64,000 nucleotides of DNA, taken from NCBI GenBank assembly GCA_963778225.1, contig CAVZTR010000012.1:477978-541977 (forward strand), written 5' to 3'. Position 1 is the first letter of the stretch. Each line of letters starts with the position of its first letter. The stretch is from JAGVSR01 sp963778225 (GTDB lineage: Bacteria > Pseudomonadota > Alphaproteobacteria > Rhizobiales > Hyphomicrobiaceae). Shown piece by piece: positions 37,968-46,798 of this stretch. Both the position numbers and the translations under genes were made by a program. The notes beneath the pieces were generated by a model. That model worked only from the letters and a program-made list of their open reading frames with translations. It did no database searches and was not told where the DNA came from.

Positions 37968-38663
37968 TCACGCCGTGCCCGCGATGTTCTCCAGTTCGTC
38001 GATGTTGCAGATCAGAGCTTTATCGTTGCGTTCTATGGCACCGCTGTCCTGCAGGAGTGCGAGAGCGGCATTCACCTTGGGGCGGCTGGCACCGATCAAC
38101 AGGGCGAGTTCGCTTTGCGAAATTGGAAGATCGAGCGTGACGCGAGAGCCGGGCTTGACGGCGCCTTTCTGGCGGGCGGCGGCGAGAAAGAAGCGGGCGA
38201 GGCGGACTTCGATCGGATAGAGCGCGATGCCCTCGAGCTGCTGATCGGCCTCGCGCACGCGGTTGCAGAGGAAGCGAATGACGGCCTCTCGAAGCGGTGC
38301 TCGCGATTCGACGAGCCGCATCAGGGCCGATTTGGACAATGTTTGCGCGACGACCTTCGAAACCGCCGTCGCGTCCGCCGTGCGGAAGCCGCCGTCGAGA
38401 ACTGCAATTTCTCCGAAGATCTGACCGGCTTCGGCATGGGCGAATGAGAGTTCGCGTCCTTCCGGTGTCAGCACCGACAGGCGCACGCGACCTTCGGCGA
38501 CCAAGTAGATTTCGCGGCCCGGGTCACCTCGGCCGAACACAATTTGGCCCGGTGCAAACTGCACCTCCCGCATCTCGAGCGCGACGCTGCGACGCTCGTC
38601 AGCGCTGAGGCCACCGAAAAGCGGGGTCACGCCAAGCATATCGACAAGCCGATCCTTGGACAT
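37968..38663 (-). CDS. Crp/Fnr-family transcriptional regulator
   Basis: A protein of 231 aa with an N-terminal cyclic-nucleotide-binding barrel (GREIYLVAEGRVRLSVL, then QIFGEIAVLDGGFRTADATA, the phosphate-binding cassette with Glu and Arg) and a C-terminal winged helix (PISQSELALLIGASRPKVNAALALL). No Fnr-type Cys cluster is present, so a cAMP-type ligand is likely. First gene of a two-gene unit with the adenylate cyclase. Confidence 0.9.
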   Translation of the reverse strand: MSKDRLVDMLGVTPLFGGLSADERRSVALEMREVQFAPGQIVFGRGDPGREIYLVAEGRVRLSVLTPEGRELSFAHAEAGQIFGEIAVLDGGFRTADATAVSKVVAQTLSKSALMRLVESRAPLREAVIRFLCNRVREADQQLEGIALYPIEVRLARFFLAAARQKGAVKPGSRVTLDLPISQSELALLIGASRPKVNAALALLQDSGAIERNDKALICNIDELENIAGTA

Positions 38664-38917
38664 GGGTTCCTCCCAACTCGCCGTAGTGCTTGAGACTTAT
38701 CGAAGAGTTGTCGTCTCAGCGCAACTTGCTTCGATAAAGACGATGACTGCGCGATGCCCGTCGCGGCCGACGCGTTCAATCCTGAGCGGTTGTATCAGCT
38801 TGAAGACGAGAGCGAGCGGGCGTCATGGTGAACGGTGCTGCCGAGCCGTGCTATAGAGGCCGCCGCAGATGACAACTTGGGTCGGTTCGACCCTCAGACC
38901 AACCGGAGCCTCGCCGG

Positions 38918-39664
38918 ATGTCGACCGCCAAATCGGCCTTCCTTTCCGCATTCTCGCGCAATGACAATCCGCGTCGCGAAACGCTTCGGACCGAACTCGC
39001 CAAATCGGCGGCCCGGGAGACCGGCATTCAACCCAGGCCCAAGCTGGTTCTGGCCAGCGCCAGCCCGCGGCGGCTCATGCTGCTCGACCAAGCCGGCATC
39101 AAGCCTGACGCCTTGCGGCCGGCAACGCTGGACGAGACCCCCAAAAAGGGAGAAATGCCCCGGGCGCTGGTGGCGCGGCTGGCGCGGGCAAAGGCGGAAG
39201 CCGCCCGCGATCAGATCGCCAACGATCGCGATATCGCGGATGCCTACGTTCTGGCCGCTGATACGATCGTGTCGAACAATCTGAAGATTTTCGGCAAGCC
39301 GCAGCAGGTGGAAGAAGCGGTGGAGTTTCTCAACCGCTTGTCGGGCCGCTCACACCGGGTTCTGACGGCGGTCTGCCTGATCACGCCTCAGGACAGGGTC
39401 CGCACCAAGATCGTCGATACCAAGGTTCGATTCAAATATCTGACGAAGACAGAGATCGAGGCCTACATCGCCACACGCGAATGGCGCGACAAGGCCGGCG
39501 GCTATGCGATCCAAGGGCTCGCGGGGTCTTTCGTGCAGAAGATCAAGGGCTCGTACACGAACGTCGTGGGGCTGCCGCTGACGGAAGTCGTGTCGATGCT
39601 TGTTTCTGAAGGCTTCCCCATCCATTTCAACTGGATCCGCGCGGCGGAGGCGGACCGGGATTGA
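38918..39664 (+). CDS. maf: Maf-like nucleoside triphosphate pyrophosphatase
   Basis: House-cleaning NTP pyrophosphatase that removes non-canonical nucleotides. The P-loop-like LVLASASPRRLMLLDQAG begins at residue 43, with AADTIV (catalytic Asp), FGKP, the YIATREWRDKAGGYAIQG strand and NVVGLPL. At 248 aa it has about 40 extra N-terminal residues; an internal start could give a normal-size protein, but the extension reads as coding. yacG follows, 48 bp on. Confidence 0.93.
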   Translation: MSTAKSAFLSAFSRNDNPRRETLRTELAKSAARETGIQPRPKLVLASASPRRLMLLDQAGIKPDALRPATLDETPKKGEMPRALVARLARAKAEAARDQIANDRDIADAYVLAADTIVSNNLKIFGKPQQVEEAVEFLNRLSGRSHRVLTAVCLITPQDRVRTKIVDTKVRFKYLTKTEIEAYIATREWRDKAGGYAIQGLAGSFVQKIKGSYTNVVGLPLTEVVSMLVSEGFPIHFNWIRAAEADRD

Positions 39665-39712
39665 TAGGATGCCGACGCTGCCAGATGGACCGAGTGCCAA
39701 TGGATCGAGCGC

Positions 39713-39940
39713 ATGAGTGATCAGAAGGCCGTAGGCCGCTGCCCGACCTGCCGCAAACCGACAGTGCAGCAGCATCGTCCGTTCTGTTCAAAGCGCTGCG
39801 CCGATGTCGACCTGGCGCGTTGGCTCGGTGGGACGTTCGTCATCCCGGGCGCTGCTTTGGACGTGGCAGACGATACGGCCGTCGCGCCCCGCGAACAGGG
39901 GGCCGGAGACCGCCGGCGACCTGACGACAACGACGACTGA
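39713..39940 (+). CDS. yacG: DNA gyrase inhibitor YacG (zinc protein)
   Basis: A zinc-binding protein of 75 aa. The four ligands are C10, C13, C25 and C29 (CPTC ... FCSKRC), followed by VDLARWLGG, the part that contacts GyrB, and an acidic/Arg-rich disordered tail. Known members inhibit gyrase. The order maf-yacG-tRNA-Phe is conserved in Hyphomicrobiales. Confidence 0.93.
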   Translation: MSDQKAVGRCPTCRKPTVQQHRPFCSKRCADVDLARWLGGTFVIPGAALDVADDTAVAPREQGAGDRRRPDDNDD

Positions 39941-39982
39941 GGGACGCTGCTCCTGGATGAGCCGCCATCTCGTAATGGCCGC

Positions 39983-40011
39983 TGGACAGGGGCCGAAGCG
40001 GCACCTATAAG
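39983..40011 (+). promoter_or_regulatory. promoter of tRNA-Phe
   Basis: TGGACA at 39983-39988 and TATAAG at 40006-40011 are separated by 17 bp, close to the sigma-70 consensus. The predicted start near 40018 lies about 37 nt before the mature tRNA. Confidence 0.6.
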
Positions 40012-40054
40012 ACGCCGACTTTCGCGTGCGGTCGCATCCCGGCCGGGCGAAAAT

Positions 40055-40130
40055 GCCCAGGTAGCTCAGTTGGTAGAGCATGCGACTGAAAATCGCAGTG
40101 TCGCTGGTTCAATTCCGGCCCTGGGCACCA
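40055..40130 (+). tRNA. tRNA-Phe (GAA)
   Basis: A 76-nt cloverleaf with encoded CCA. The acceptor stem GCCCAGG / CCTGGGC pairs fully. The D-arm carries AGCTCAGTTGGTAGAGC, the anticodon loop CTGAAAA puts GAA at 40088-40090, and the T-arm carries GGTTCAATTCC. No intron. Confidence 0.98.
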
Positions 40131-40375
40131 TTTTTCCATTTCATGTGCCGACCTGATCGCTCCCCGCACGACGTGTGCTGGCGGCATAGTGGCCACAGTG
40201 GCGTTTCGATCGTCGCTGGGATGACCACATAGGGGCGTGTTCGGCTTGTCGCAGGCCGCAACTCATCGCAGACTTGATCCACCAATTTTGAACTGTCTGA
40301 TCGGCGCGCCGCGGTTCGCGGCCGCCTGCTCGTGTTCACAAAGCCAAGCCATTTATCGACGCGAGGATGCCGTCC

Positions 40376-40951
40376 ATGCCACACGCCCTGACCATCCGGA
40401 ATTTTGTCGCCTGCCTTTTCGCGGCTCTCGTCGCGCTGAGCGTCCGCCCTGCGCCGGCATCGGCTCAGGACTTCCTGTCGTTCCTGTGGGGTGGCGGATA
40501 CCGGGAAGATATCTCATTCCCAGCCAGTGTCGCGCCACGGCAGGTCATCGTGTCGTTCGGAGACCGGAAGCTGTACTGGGTCTACGCCAAGGGCGCGGCG
40601 CTTTCCTACCCGATCGCGGTTCCGCGCGAGCAGAGCCGCTGGTCGGGCGTGACCTCGGTCTCGCGCAAGGCCGTCAATCCGGGCTGGACGCCGACGGCCG
40701 AAATGCGCCGCGAGAATCCGAAATTGCCCTACTACGTTCCGGGCGGACATCCACAGAACCCGCTCGGCGTGCGCGCCCTTTATCTCGGAGCTTCGACCTA
40801 TCGCATCCATGGGACCGACGCCCCGTGGACCATCGGCACGGCCGTCTCGAAGGGCTGCATCCGCATGTATAATGAGGACGTGCTGGATCTCTATCCGCGT
40901 GTTCCCGTCGGCACGCGCGTGACCGTGACGTGGAAGCGGTTCACGACGTAA
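40376..40951 (+). CDS. L,D-transpeptidase (ErfK/YbiS type)
   Basis: A periplasmic enzyme of 191 aa with a signal peptide (residues 1-31, ending ASAQD). The YkuD domain covers about 58-188, with the catalytic motif YRIHGTDAPWTIGTAVSKGC then IRMYNEDVLDLY; the Cys of SKGCIRM is the nucleophile. It may attach proteins to peptidoglycan or make 3-3 cross-links. ATG at 40376 has GAGG 9 nt upstream. It differs from the large YcbB-type enzyme at 8416. Confidence 0.93.
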   Translation: MPHALTIRNFVACLFAALVALSVRPAPASAQDFLSFLWGGGYREDISFPASVAPRQVIVSFGDRKLYWVYAKGAALSYPIAVPREQSRWSGVTSVSRKAVNPGWTPTAEMRRENPKLPYYVPGGHPQNPLGVRALYLGASTYRIHGTDAPWTIGTAVSKGCIRMYNEDVLDLYPRVPVGTRVTVTWKRFTT

Positions 40952-40964
40952 AGGGACCTCAGGC

Positions 40965-41738
40965 CTACTCTGCCAGTCCGAGATCGGACAACTCGTAGAG
41001 CGGCTGACAATCTATCTCAGCCAGGTTCGAAATTCCTTTTTCATCGCATCGAATAATAAAGTTCCGCGTCGCGATTTCACTCGCTAACGTCGCCCAAACC
41101 CGTTGTATGCGATTGAACCACTGCCCATCATCCAGAATAAAAATTTGATGCTTAGCCGCCCTACCAAGAAGAATTGCATAAACTTTCATTGCCGTCTCTT
41201 CGTTGAGACAATATTTTAAAGCAGCCCCCAACCACGCACGCCCCGCTTGACGTGAGACAGAAAATCCGCGCGATTTTACTGATCCCACCGCTCGGCGGAA
41301 ATATCGTTTCGCTGCTGTTCGCCTGTCAATGTCTATGGTGGAAACAATGATCTCATCATATCCACTGCAGATCTTCTCCAACGACTTTTCGTACTCCCTT
41401 CGTATCTGCACTTCACTCTGCTGACCCGCTTTTACTTGGCTCACTCGTGCAAGTGTAAAGAGATCAACATGCAGCAAGAGACCATCGGGCGCATCGGTGA
41501 TTTGTACATCGCCTCGAAGATCAGCAATTGAAATAAACTCGGCTTGCTCAATCCCATGTTCTCCGGTTCTAAAAGATATTTTGCGACCGTCTGGAGATGG
41601 CGATAGTGATATCTGCCACGCCACGAACTTCGTCAGGTCACCAAAGATTGGAATAGATGTATCGCTTTTGTATTTCTCACAAAGTGTAGATTTTCCGCTG
41701 CAAGAAACGCCCGCAAGCAAGAACAGTCTTTTTCCCAT
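40965..41738 (-). CDS. P-loop ATPase/kinase-like protein of unknown role, low GC
   Basis: A cytoplasmic protein of 257 aa. The N-terminus LFLLAGVSCSGKSTLCEKY is a Walker A of the AAA_33/kinase type, and a Walker-B-like strand (GYDEIIVSTIDID) lies mid-protein. I recognise no closer family. Base composition stands out: the 60 bases at 41101-41160 are 45% GC by hand count, far below its neighbours, and codon use is mixed. Transfer is likely. It lies 0.8 kb from tRNA-Phe. ATG at 41738 was preferred to TTG at 41747. Confidence 0.75.
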   Translation of the reverse strand: MGKRLFLLAGVSCSGKSTLCEKYKSDTSIPIFGDLTKFVAWQISLSPSPDGRKISFRTGEHGIEQAEFISIADLRGDVQITDAPDGLLLHVDLFTLARVSQVKAGQQSEVQIRREYEKSLEKICSGYDEIIVSTIDIDRRTAAKRYFRRAVGSVKSRGFSVSRQAGRAWLGAALKYCLNEETAMKVYAILLGRAAKHQIFILDDGQWFNRIQRVWATLASEIATRNFIIRCDEKGISNLAEIDCQPLYELSDLGLAE

Positions 41739-41892
41739 CAACGCCAAACCACGCTATTTGAGCCCTTGCCGGTCATCTATCTTCATCGATCTGAGTCTCT
41801 CGTAGACCTGTTCTCCAGGCGCACGCCTCTGAAAGCAGGTTCTTCTCAGGTTGTAGAAATTAGACCATGCGAAAATCGTTAGCTCAAGGGTC

Positions 41893-43443
41893 TCACTCCC
41901 ACTCGATGGTGCCGGGGGGTTTTGAGGTGACGTCGTAAACGACGCGATTGATGCCGCGAACTTCGTTAATGATGCGGGTTGCTGCGCGGCCGAGGAAGCC
42001 CATGTCGAAGGGGAAGAAATCCGCCGTCATGCCGTCGACGGACGTGACCGCGCGCAGGCCAAGGACGTGGTCGTAGGTGCGGCCGTCGCCCATCACACCC
42101 ACGGTGCGCACGGGCAGCAGCACCGCAAATGCCTGCCATATGGCGTCATAGAGGCCCGCGTTGCGGATCTCGTCGAGGTAAATGGCGTCGGCCTTGCGCA
42201 GGATGTCGAGCTTCTCGGGCGTGATTTCGCCCGGGATGCGGATGGCGAGACCGGGGCCGGGGAACGGGTGGCGGCCGACAAAGGCGTCGGGCAGGCCAAG
42301 TTCACGGCCGAGCGCGCGGACTTCATCCTTGAAGAGTTCGCGCAGGGGCTCGACGAGCTTCATGTTCATGCGCTCGGGCAGGCCACCGACGTTGTGGTGC
42401 GATTTGATGGTGACTGAAGGCCCGCCGGTGAATGAGACGCTTTCGATCACATCGGGATAGAGCGTGCCCTGGGCGAGAAAAGCGGCGCCGCCGATTTTCT
42501 TTGCTTCCTTTTCGAAGACGTCGATGAAAAGGCGGCCGATGGTCTTGCGCTTGGTCTCGGGATCGCTGATCCCCTTGAGTTCACCCAGGAAGAGTTCGGA
42601 CGCGTCGACGTGGACGAGCGGGATATTGTAATGGCCGCGGAACAGATCGACGACTTGTTCGGCTTCTGCTTGGCGCATGAGGCCATGATCGACGAAGACG
42701 CAGGTGAGCTGATCGCCGATGGCCTCGTGGATGAGCACGGCGGCGACGGCGCTATCGACGCCGCCCGATAATCCGCAGATGACGCGGTCACTGCCGACCT
42801 GAGCTTTGATCTTAGCGATCATCTCGCGCCGGTAGGCGGCCATGGTCCAATCGGATTTCAGGCCTGCGATCTTATGCACGAAGTTGGCGATGAGCTTGGC
42901 GCCGTCGGGTGTGTGCACGACTTCCGGGTGGAACTGCACCGCGTAGAAGCGGCGGGATTCGTCGGCCACCGCGGCGTAGGGTGCGTTCTCGCTGGTCGCG
43001 ATCACCTTGAAGCCGTCAGGCAAGCGCGTGACGCGATCGCCATGGCTCATCCAGACTTGATGCCGCTCGCCGGTGCTCCACACGCCGTCGAAGAGTGCGG
43101 AGGGCTCGCGGACCTCGAGCATGGCGCGGCCGAACTCGCGGTGGTGGCCGCTTTCAACTTTGCCGCCGAGCTGCTCGGACATGGTCTGCTGGCCGTAGCA
43201 GATCCCGAGGACGGGAATGCCGCTATCGAACGCGGCCTGTGGGGCACGGGGGCTGCCGGTTTCGGTGACGGAGGCTGGGCCGCCGGAGAGGATGACGGCC
43301 CTTGGCTGGAGGCGCTCGAAGGCGGCTTCGGCGCTCTGGAAAGGATGGATCTCGCAGTAGACGCCCGATTCCCGCACGCGGCGCGCGATGAGCTGGGTCA
43401 CCTGGCTGCCGAAATCGATGATGAGGACGGTGTCGGGGGTCAT
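41893..43443 (-). CDS. guaA: GMP synthase (glutamine-hydrolysing)
   Basis: Converts XMP to GMP using glutamine and ATP. The N-terminal class I amidotransferase domain has GICYGQQTM (catalytic Cys) and FHPEVVHTPDG (His/Glu). The ATP pyrophosphatase domain has VICGLSGGVDSAVAAVL, and the C-terminal dimer domain ends PPGTIEWE. At 516 aa it is full length. ATG at 43443; an ORF extension to 43506 is non-family. guaB is 6 kb away on the same strand. Confidence 0.97.
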   Translation of the reverse strand: MTPDTVLIIDFGSQVTQLIARRVRESGVYCEIHPFQSAEAAFERLQPRAVILSGGPASVTETGSPRAPQAAFDSGIPVLGICYGQQTMSEQLGGKVESGHHREFGRAMLEVREPSALFDGVWSTGERHQVWMSHGDRVTRLPDGFKVIATSENAPYAAVADESRRFYAVQFHPEVVHTPDGAKLIANFVHKIAGLKSDWTMAAYRREMIAKIKAQVGSDRVICGLSGGVDSAVAAVLIHEAIGDQLTCVFVDHGLMRQAEAEQVVDLFRGHYNIPLVHVDASELFLGELKGISDPETKRKTIGRLFIDVFEKEAKKIGGAAFLAQGTLYPDVIESVSFTGGPSVTIKSHHNVGGLPERMNMKLVEPLRELFKDEVRALGRELGLPDAFVGRHPFPGPGLAIRIPGEITPEKLDILRKADAIYLDEIRNAGLYDAIWQAFAVLLPVRTVGVMGDGRTYDHVLGLRAVTSVDGMTADFFPFDMGFLGRAATRIINEVRGINRVVYDVTSKPPGTIEWE

Positions 43444-43649
43444 TGGGCGGGTTGGCTCCGGCGGCGATCTGGGGCCACGGACCGGCCCGTCAAGGCGGTA
43501 GACCACCCGGTCCCGGCAGCGTCAAGGCGGGCCGGCGCCGCAAGGTTGGTTTCGCACGGGAATGGCAGGTCATCCCTAGTGCCGACGTGATCGGCACCCA
43601 CACGACGCCCGGCTTTAGGTATGGTCGCAGCTGAGCAAGGGGGGCCAGT

Positions 43650-44399
43650 GTGGCGATCGAAACATCCATTCTGACAGTGTTCGCGGCGGCCATGATCACG
43701 GCGCTGGCTACTGGGCTCGGTGCGTTGCCGTTCCTGTTCGTCAAGACACTCGACCGGTTCTGGATCTCGATTGCAAACGCAATGGCGGGTGGGCTCATGT
43801 TGGCTGCCACCCACAGTCTCGTGGCCGAGGGAATAGAGCTTTCGCCGGAGCGGCTCATTTTTGGAATGATGCTGGGGTTGGCCGGAATCGTCGCGGCGAA
43901 GCACTGGCTCGATGATGCGGATCACGTGGAGATCGCGAGCCTGGGCGGCATTGATGCGCGCAAGGCGTTCCTGATTATCGCCGTCATGACGGCTCACTCG
44001 TTCGCGGAGGGCGTGGGTGTCGGTGTGTCGTTCGGGGGCTCGGGTGATCTGGCGACATTCATCACAGCGGCAATCGCGGTTCACAATATCCCCGAAGGCT
44101 TGGCTATCAGCCTCGTGCTGGTGCCGCGCGGAACGCCGGTATGGCAGGCGGCGCTGTGGTCGGTGTTTTCCAGTCTGCCGCAACCGATTGCGGCCGTGCC
44201 CGCCTATCTGGCGGTTGAGGAGTTCACACCGTTTCTCCCCGTCGGATTTGGGATCGCGGCAGGCGCGATGATCTGGATGGTGTTTTCCGAACTCATACCG
44301 GATGCGAACCGCAGTGCGTCATCGGGAACGGTCGGCATCGTGGTGACGCTGTCTTTTGCGTCAATGCTGGCGTTTCAATATCTCGTGCTCAAGGGTTGA
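43650..44399 (+). CDS. ZIP-family divalent metal transporter
   Basis: An inner-membrane protein of 249 aa with about seven or eight transmembrane segments. The metal path motifs are MTAHSFAEGVGVG in one helix and AIAVHNIPEGLAISL in the next, the ZIP hallmark (His-Asn-x-Pro-Glu-Gly). It probably imports zinc or a related metal. The start is GTG at 43650, after GGGG. It ends in an 11-bp overlap with the convergent tspO-like gene. Confidence 0.9.
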   Translation: MAIETSILTVFAAAMITALATGLGALPFLFVKTLDRFWISIANAMAGGLMLAATHSLVAEGIELSPERLIFGMMLGLAGIVAAKHWLDDADHVEIASLGGIDARKAFLIIAVMTAHSFAEGVGVGVSFGGSGDLATFITAAIAVHNIPEGLAISLVLVPRGTPVWQAALWSVFSSLPQPIAAVPAYLAVEEFTPFLPVGFGIAAGAMIWMVFSELIPDANRSASSGTVGIVVTLSFASMLAFQYLVLKG

Positions 44400-44841
44400 G
44401 ACGCCAGACGGCAAAGTTCAGCGCGCCGGCGAACGAGACCCAGAAGAAGTACGGGATGAACAGATACGCGGCGGTCTGGCTGACGGGCCAAGCAAGGATG
44501 ATGAAGGCGACGATCGAGATCCACAGCAGGACGAGATCAATGAAGGCGAGACCGATTTCCTGACGGCCGAACATGATCCAAGACCACGCCATATTGAACA
44601 GCAGACTGAGGCCCCACACGACGAGCGCGGCCTTCACGCCTTCCACTTCCCAGACTTTCCAGCCGGCAACGGCGATCATGGTGTAAAGCACCGTCCACGC
44701 GATGGGGAACAGCCAGTTGGGCGGCGTCCACGACGGCTTGTTGAGTGCGGCATACCAGGGGCCGGGCTGGAACAAGGCGCCGGTGCTGGCAGCGACGAAC
44801 ACAAGGCCAAGAAAGGCGCCCAGCGGGAGGTAACTGCTCAT
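44389..44841 (-). CDS. TspO/MBR family protein
   Basis: A membrane protein of 150 aa with five transmembrane helices. The conserved motifs are KPSWTPPNWLFPIAWTVLY, the Ala-Trp-Ser-Trp pair in LLFNMAWSWIMFG, and the C-terminal FFWVSFAGALNFAVWRLNP. Bacterial relatives bind porphyrins or tetrapyrroles and act in signalling or transport. ATG at 44841; the longer ORF would read into the hydrolase gene. Confidence 0.92.
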   Translation of the reverse strand: MSSYLPLGAFLGLVFVAASTGALFQPGPWYAALNKPSWTPPNWLFPIAWTVLYTMIAVAGWKVWEVEGVKAALVVWGLSLLFNMAWSWIMFGRQEIGLAFIDLVLLWISIVAFIILAWPVSQTAAYLFIPYFFWVSFAGALNFAVWRLNP

Positions 44842-44912
44842 CGACCGGTTCCGTTTCCTGAGTTGACCTGATGTGTAAACGATAGTTGTGCGCGCGTGGA
44901 TGCCTGCAGCGT

Positions 44913-45834
44913 TCAAGAAACGCGTACGGACGCTGTTGCGTTCTGCGACATGAGAGACGCAAGTTCCGAGACGACGTCCTCGACGTGCTCGAACACCCAG
45001 AAATGACCGACGCCCTCCAGGCTGTGCAGCGTGCTGTTGGGCAGTTGACGGGCAAGCCAGCGGGCGGCCTGTGGCGGAACAACGTGGTCTTCGGTGCCCT
45101 GCCAGACGACGGCCGGCGCGGTGACGTCGCGGAATTGAACGCCCCATGGACGGCCGTAGATTTCCAGGTCCGCCGTTCCGCCACTGCCGCCCTGACGGAA
45201 GGCTTCGAGCGTCATGGTGCGCATCAGCTGGGCCACGTCGGCCCGCGACAGGATTTCGGCATCGACGGACGAGGCGAGCTTCGGCATCAAGCTGATGAAC
45301 ATCTCCGGCCCGTGGCGGTATATCCACGCGCTAAGATCGCCCAGAGGATGGGTCAGCCATGTCCGGTAGGGCATGTGCATAAAGAAGCGATCGTGCAGAA
45401 ACGAAACCGGATCCAAGGGCTGCATCGGGGCTAGCGGCGTAATCGGCCACTGGACCCATCGGCGAGACCAGGGCGAGGGCGGTGATCCGATCCTTCAGGA
45501 TTGCGGCCAGTGACACGGCGTAGGGGCTTCCGCCGGAGACGCCCAGCAGGGCGAAGCGGTTGAGACCCAAGGCATTGGCAAAAGCGTGCAGCCACTCGGT
45601 TCGCGGTGCGAGGGCGGGATGATCGTCGAACGGCGTCAGACCGTAGCCGGGCCGGTCAGGTGCGACGACGCGCAGGCCGTAGGATTTAGCGGCCGCATCG
45701 GCTGCGGAAAACATCAGGCGGGAGGCCGGCGCGCCATGCAAGGCGATCACCGGCTGGCCATCCGGTGCGCCATATTCGGCATAACCGACTGTGCTGCCGT
45801 TGGGCAGAACCAGAATTTGACTATCGCGCAACAT
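44913..45834 (-). pseudogene. alpha/beta hydrolase split by a frameshift
   Basis: Two adjoining frames make one hydrolase of about 300 aa. The 5' part (from ATG 45834) has VIALHGAPASRL, the nucleophile elbow FALLGVSGGSPYAVSL and ALALVSPMGPV. The 3' part (to 44913) starts near 45440 in the next frame and has VVWQGTEDHVVPP (acid) and EGVGHFWVF (His). Neither part is a full enzyme. One extra base between about 45423 and 45440 explains the break. The 5' frame stops at 45331. A sequence error is possible. Two hairpin repeats end 14 nt before the start codon. Confidence 0.85.
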
Positions 45835-45847
45835 GGCATCCTTTTTA

Positions 45848-45942
45848 ATGCGCCATCCGACTGCCCGTTAGGCAGCCGGCCGGATGGCGGAACGTGTTAT
45901 GCGCCATCCGACTGCCCGTTGGGCAGCCGGCCGGATGGCGGA
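45848..45942. repeat. tandem pair of REP-like two-step hairpin repeats
   Basis: Two copies of a 43-bp unit (45848-45890 and 45899-45941) with a 51-bp period. Each has outer arms CGCCATCCG / CGGATGGCG and inner arms CTGCC / GGCAG around a short loop; the copies differ at one base in the loop. The stretch lies between the start of the alpha/beta hydrolase gene and the SET-domain gene, which point away from each other. Confidence 0.88.
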
Positions 45943-46024
45943 TGATCCGCGACACTCGACTCTCACGGTCCTGCGAACTATCACGCTCGCGCCTGCCGCC
46001 GCCATGCCCGGAGATGCCACACCC

Positions 46025-46429
46025 ATGCTGCTCGTGAAAACGCGTCTTGGGCAAAGCCCGATCGATGGAACGGGATTGTTTGCTGCCGAGGCCATCAAAG
46101 CGGGCACTGTAACGTGGCGCTTCATGCCGGGCTTCGACCAACTTTTCACACCTGAGCAAATCGCAGCGCTTCCAGATGTCGCGCGTGCGGCGATTGAGAC
46201 CTACACCTACGTCCATCGCGCGAGCGGGCTTTACGTCTATTGCCTCGACAATGCCCGCTTCATGAATCACGCCGACGATCCCAATACAGCCGGCGTCCAC
46301 ATCGAGGGATCGATCGAGGGCTATGACGTGGCGACGCGCGATATCGCCGAGGGCGAGGAACTGACGTGCGATTACCGGCTGTTCGACGGCAATTTTGCAT
46401 CCAAAATCGGCACCTCGATCAACGGCTGA
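46025..46429 (+). CDS. SET-domain protein
   Basis: A small single-domain SET protein of 134 aa. It has LLVKTRLGQSPIDGTGLFA (start of the SET fold), YCLDNARFMNHADDPNT (the Asn-His cofactor motif) and GEELTCDYRLFDG (catalytic Tyr). SET proteins are lysine methyltransferases using SAM; the bacterial target is unknown. ATG at 46025 has GGAG 11 nt upstream; ATG at 46004 is an alternative. Its stop overlaps the convergent small membrane-protein gene by 11 bp. Confidence 0.85.
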   Translation: MLLVKTRLGQSPIDGTGLFAAEAIKAGTVTWRFMPGFDQLFTPEQIAALPDVARAAIETYTYVHRASGLYVYCLDNARFMNHADDPNTAGVHIEGSIEGYDVATRDIAEGEELTCDYRLFDGNFASKIGTSING

Positions 46430-46679
46430 TCGGATGAAACGGCTCACCCGCTTTGCGCCGAAGTTCCTGCCTGCGTTGGTAGCGGGCACGAAGTCGCGGG
46501 GCCAAGACATAGGCGATCGGTAGAGCAAGCACGAAGCTCAGAACCGTCACCACCCAGATGAGCGTTGACGCCTGTTCGGCCAAAGTTGGTATGGACAGGA
46601 CGGCCGTGGCGCCGATGCCGAACAAGACAGCGTTGACCATCATGTAAATCACAGCGGTGATCATCCAGCGTCTGGACAT
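46419..46679 (-). CDS. small membrane protein, two transmembrane segments
   Basis: A protein of 86 aa with two hydrophobic helices (about residues 7-30 and 40-62) and a strongly basic C-terminal tail (RLRARYQRRQELRRKAGE). No family is recognised. ATG at 46679. It lies between the two SET-domain genes, sharing its 3' end with the first. Confidence 0.75.
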   Translation of the reverse strand: MSRRWMITAVIYMMVNAVLFGIGATAVLSIPTLAEQASTLIWVVTVLSFVLALPIAYVLAPRLRARYQRRQELRRKAGEPFHPISR

Positions 46680-46798
46680 GACGGCTCCTCAGGTTGGCGA
46701 CGATGGTCTCGACGCCGTGCCTCATGAACCATGCAGCATGCGGCTAAGTTCCCGCCGGCGCGGACCTAAAATCAATCAAAGCTCGTGACGGTGTGAAT

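Noticed and set aside
45884..46024. Earlier start for the SET-domain protein
   Set aside because: The added residues come from the hairpin repeat and do not resemble a protein domain.
45845..46528. 227-aa open frame on the minus strand reading through the repeats
   Set aside because: Antisense to the SET-domain gene; the repeated peptide comes only from the DNA repeat.
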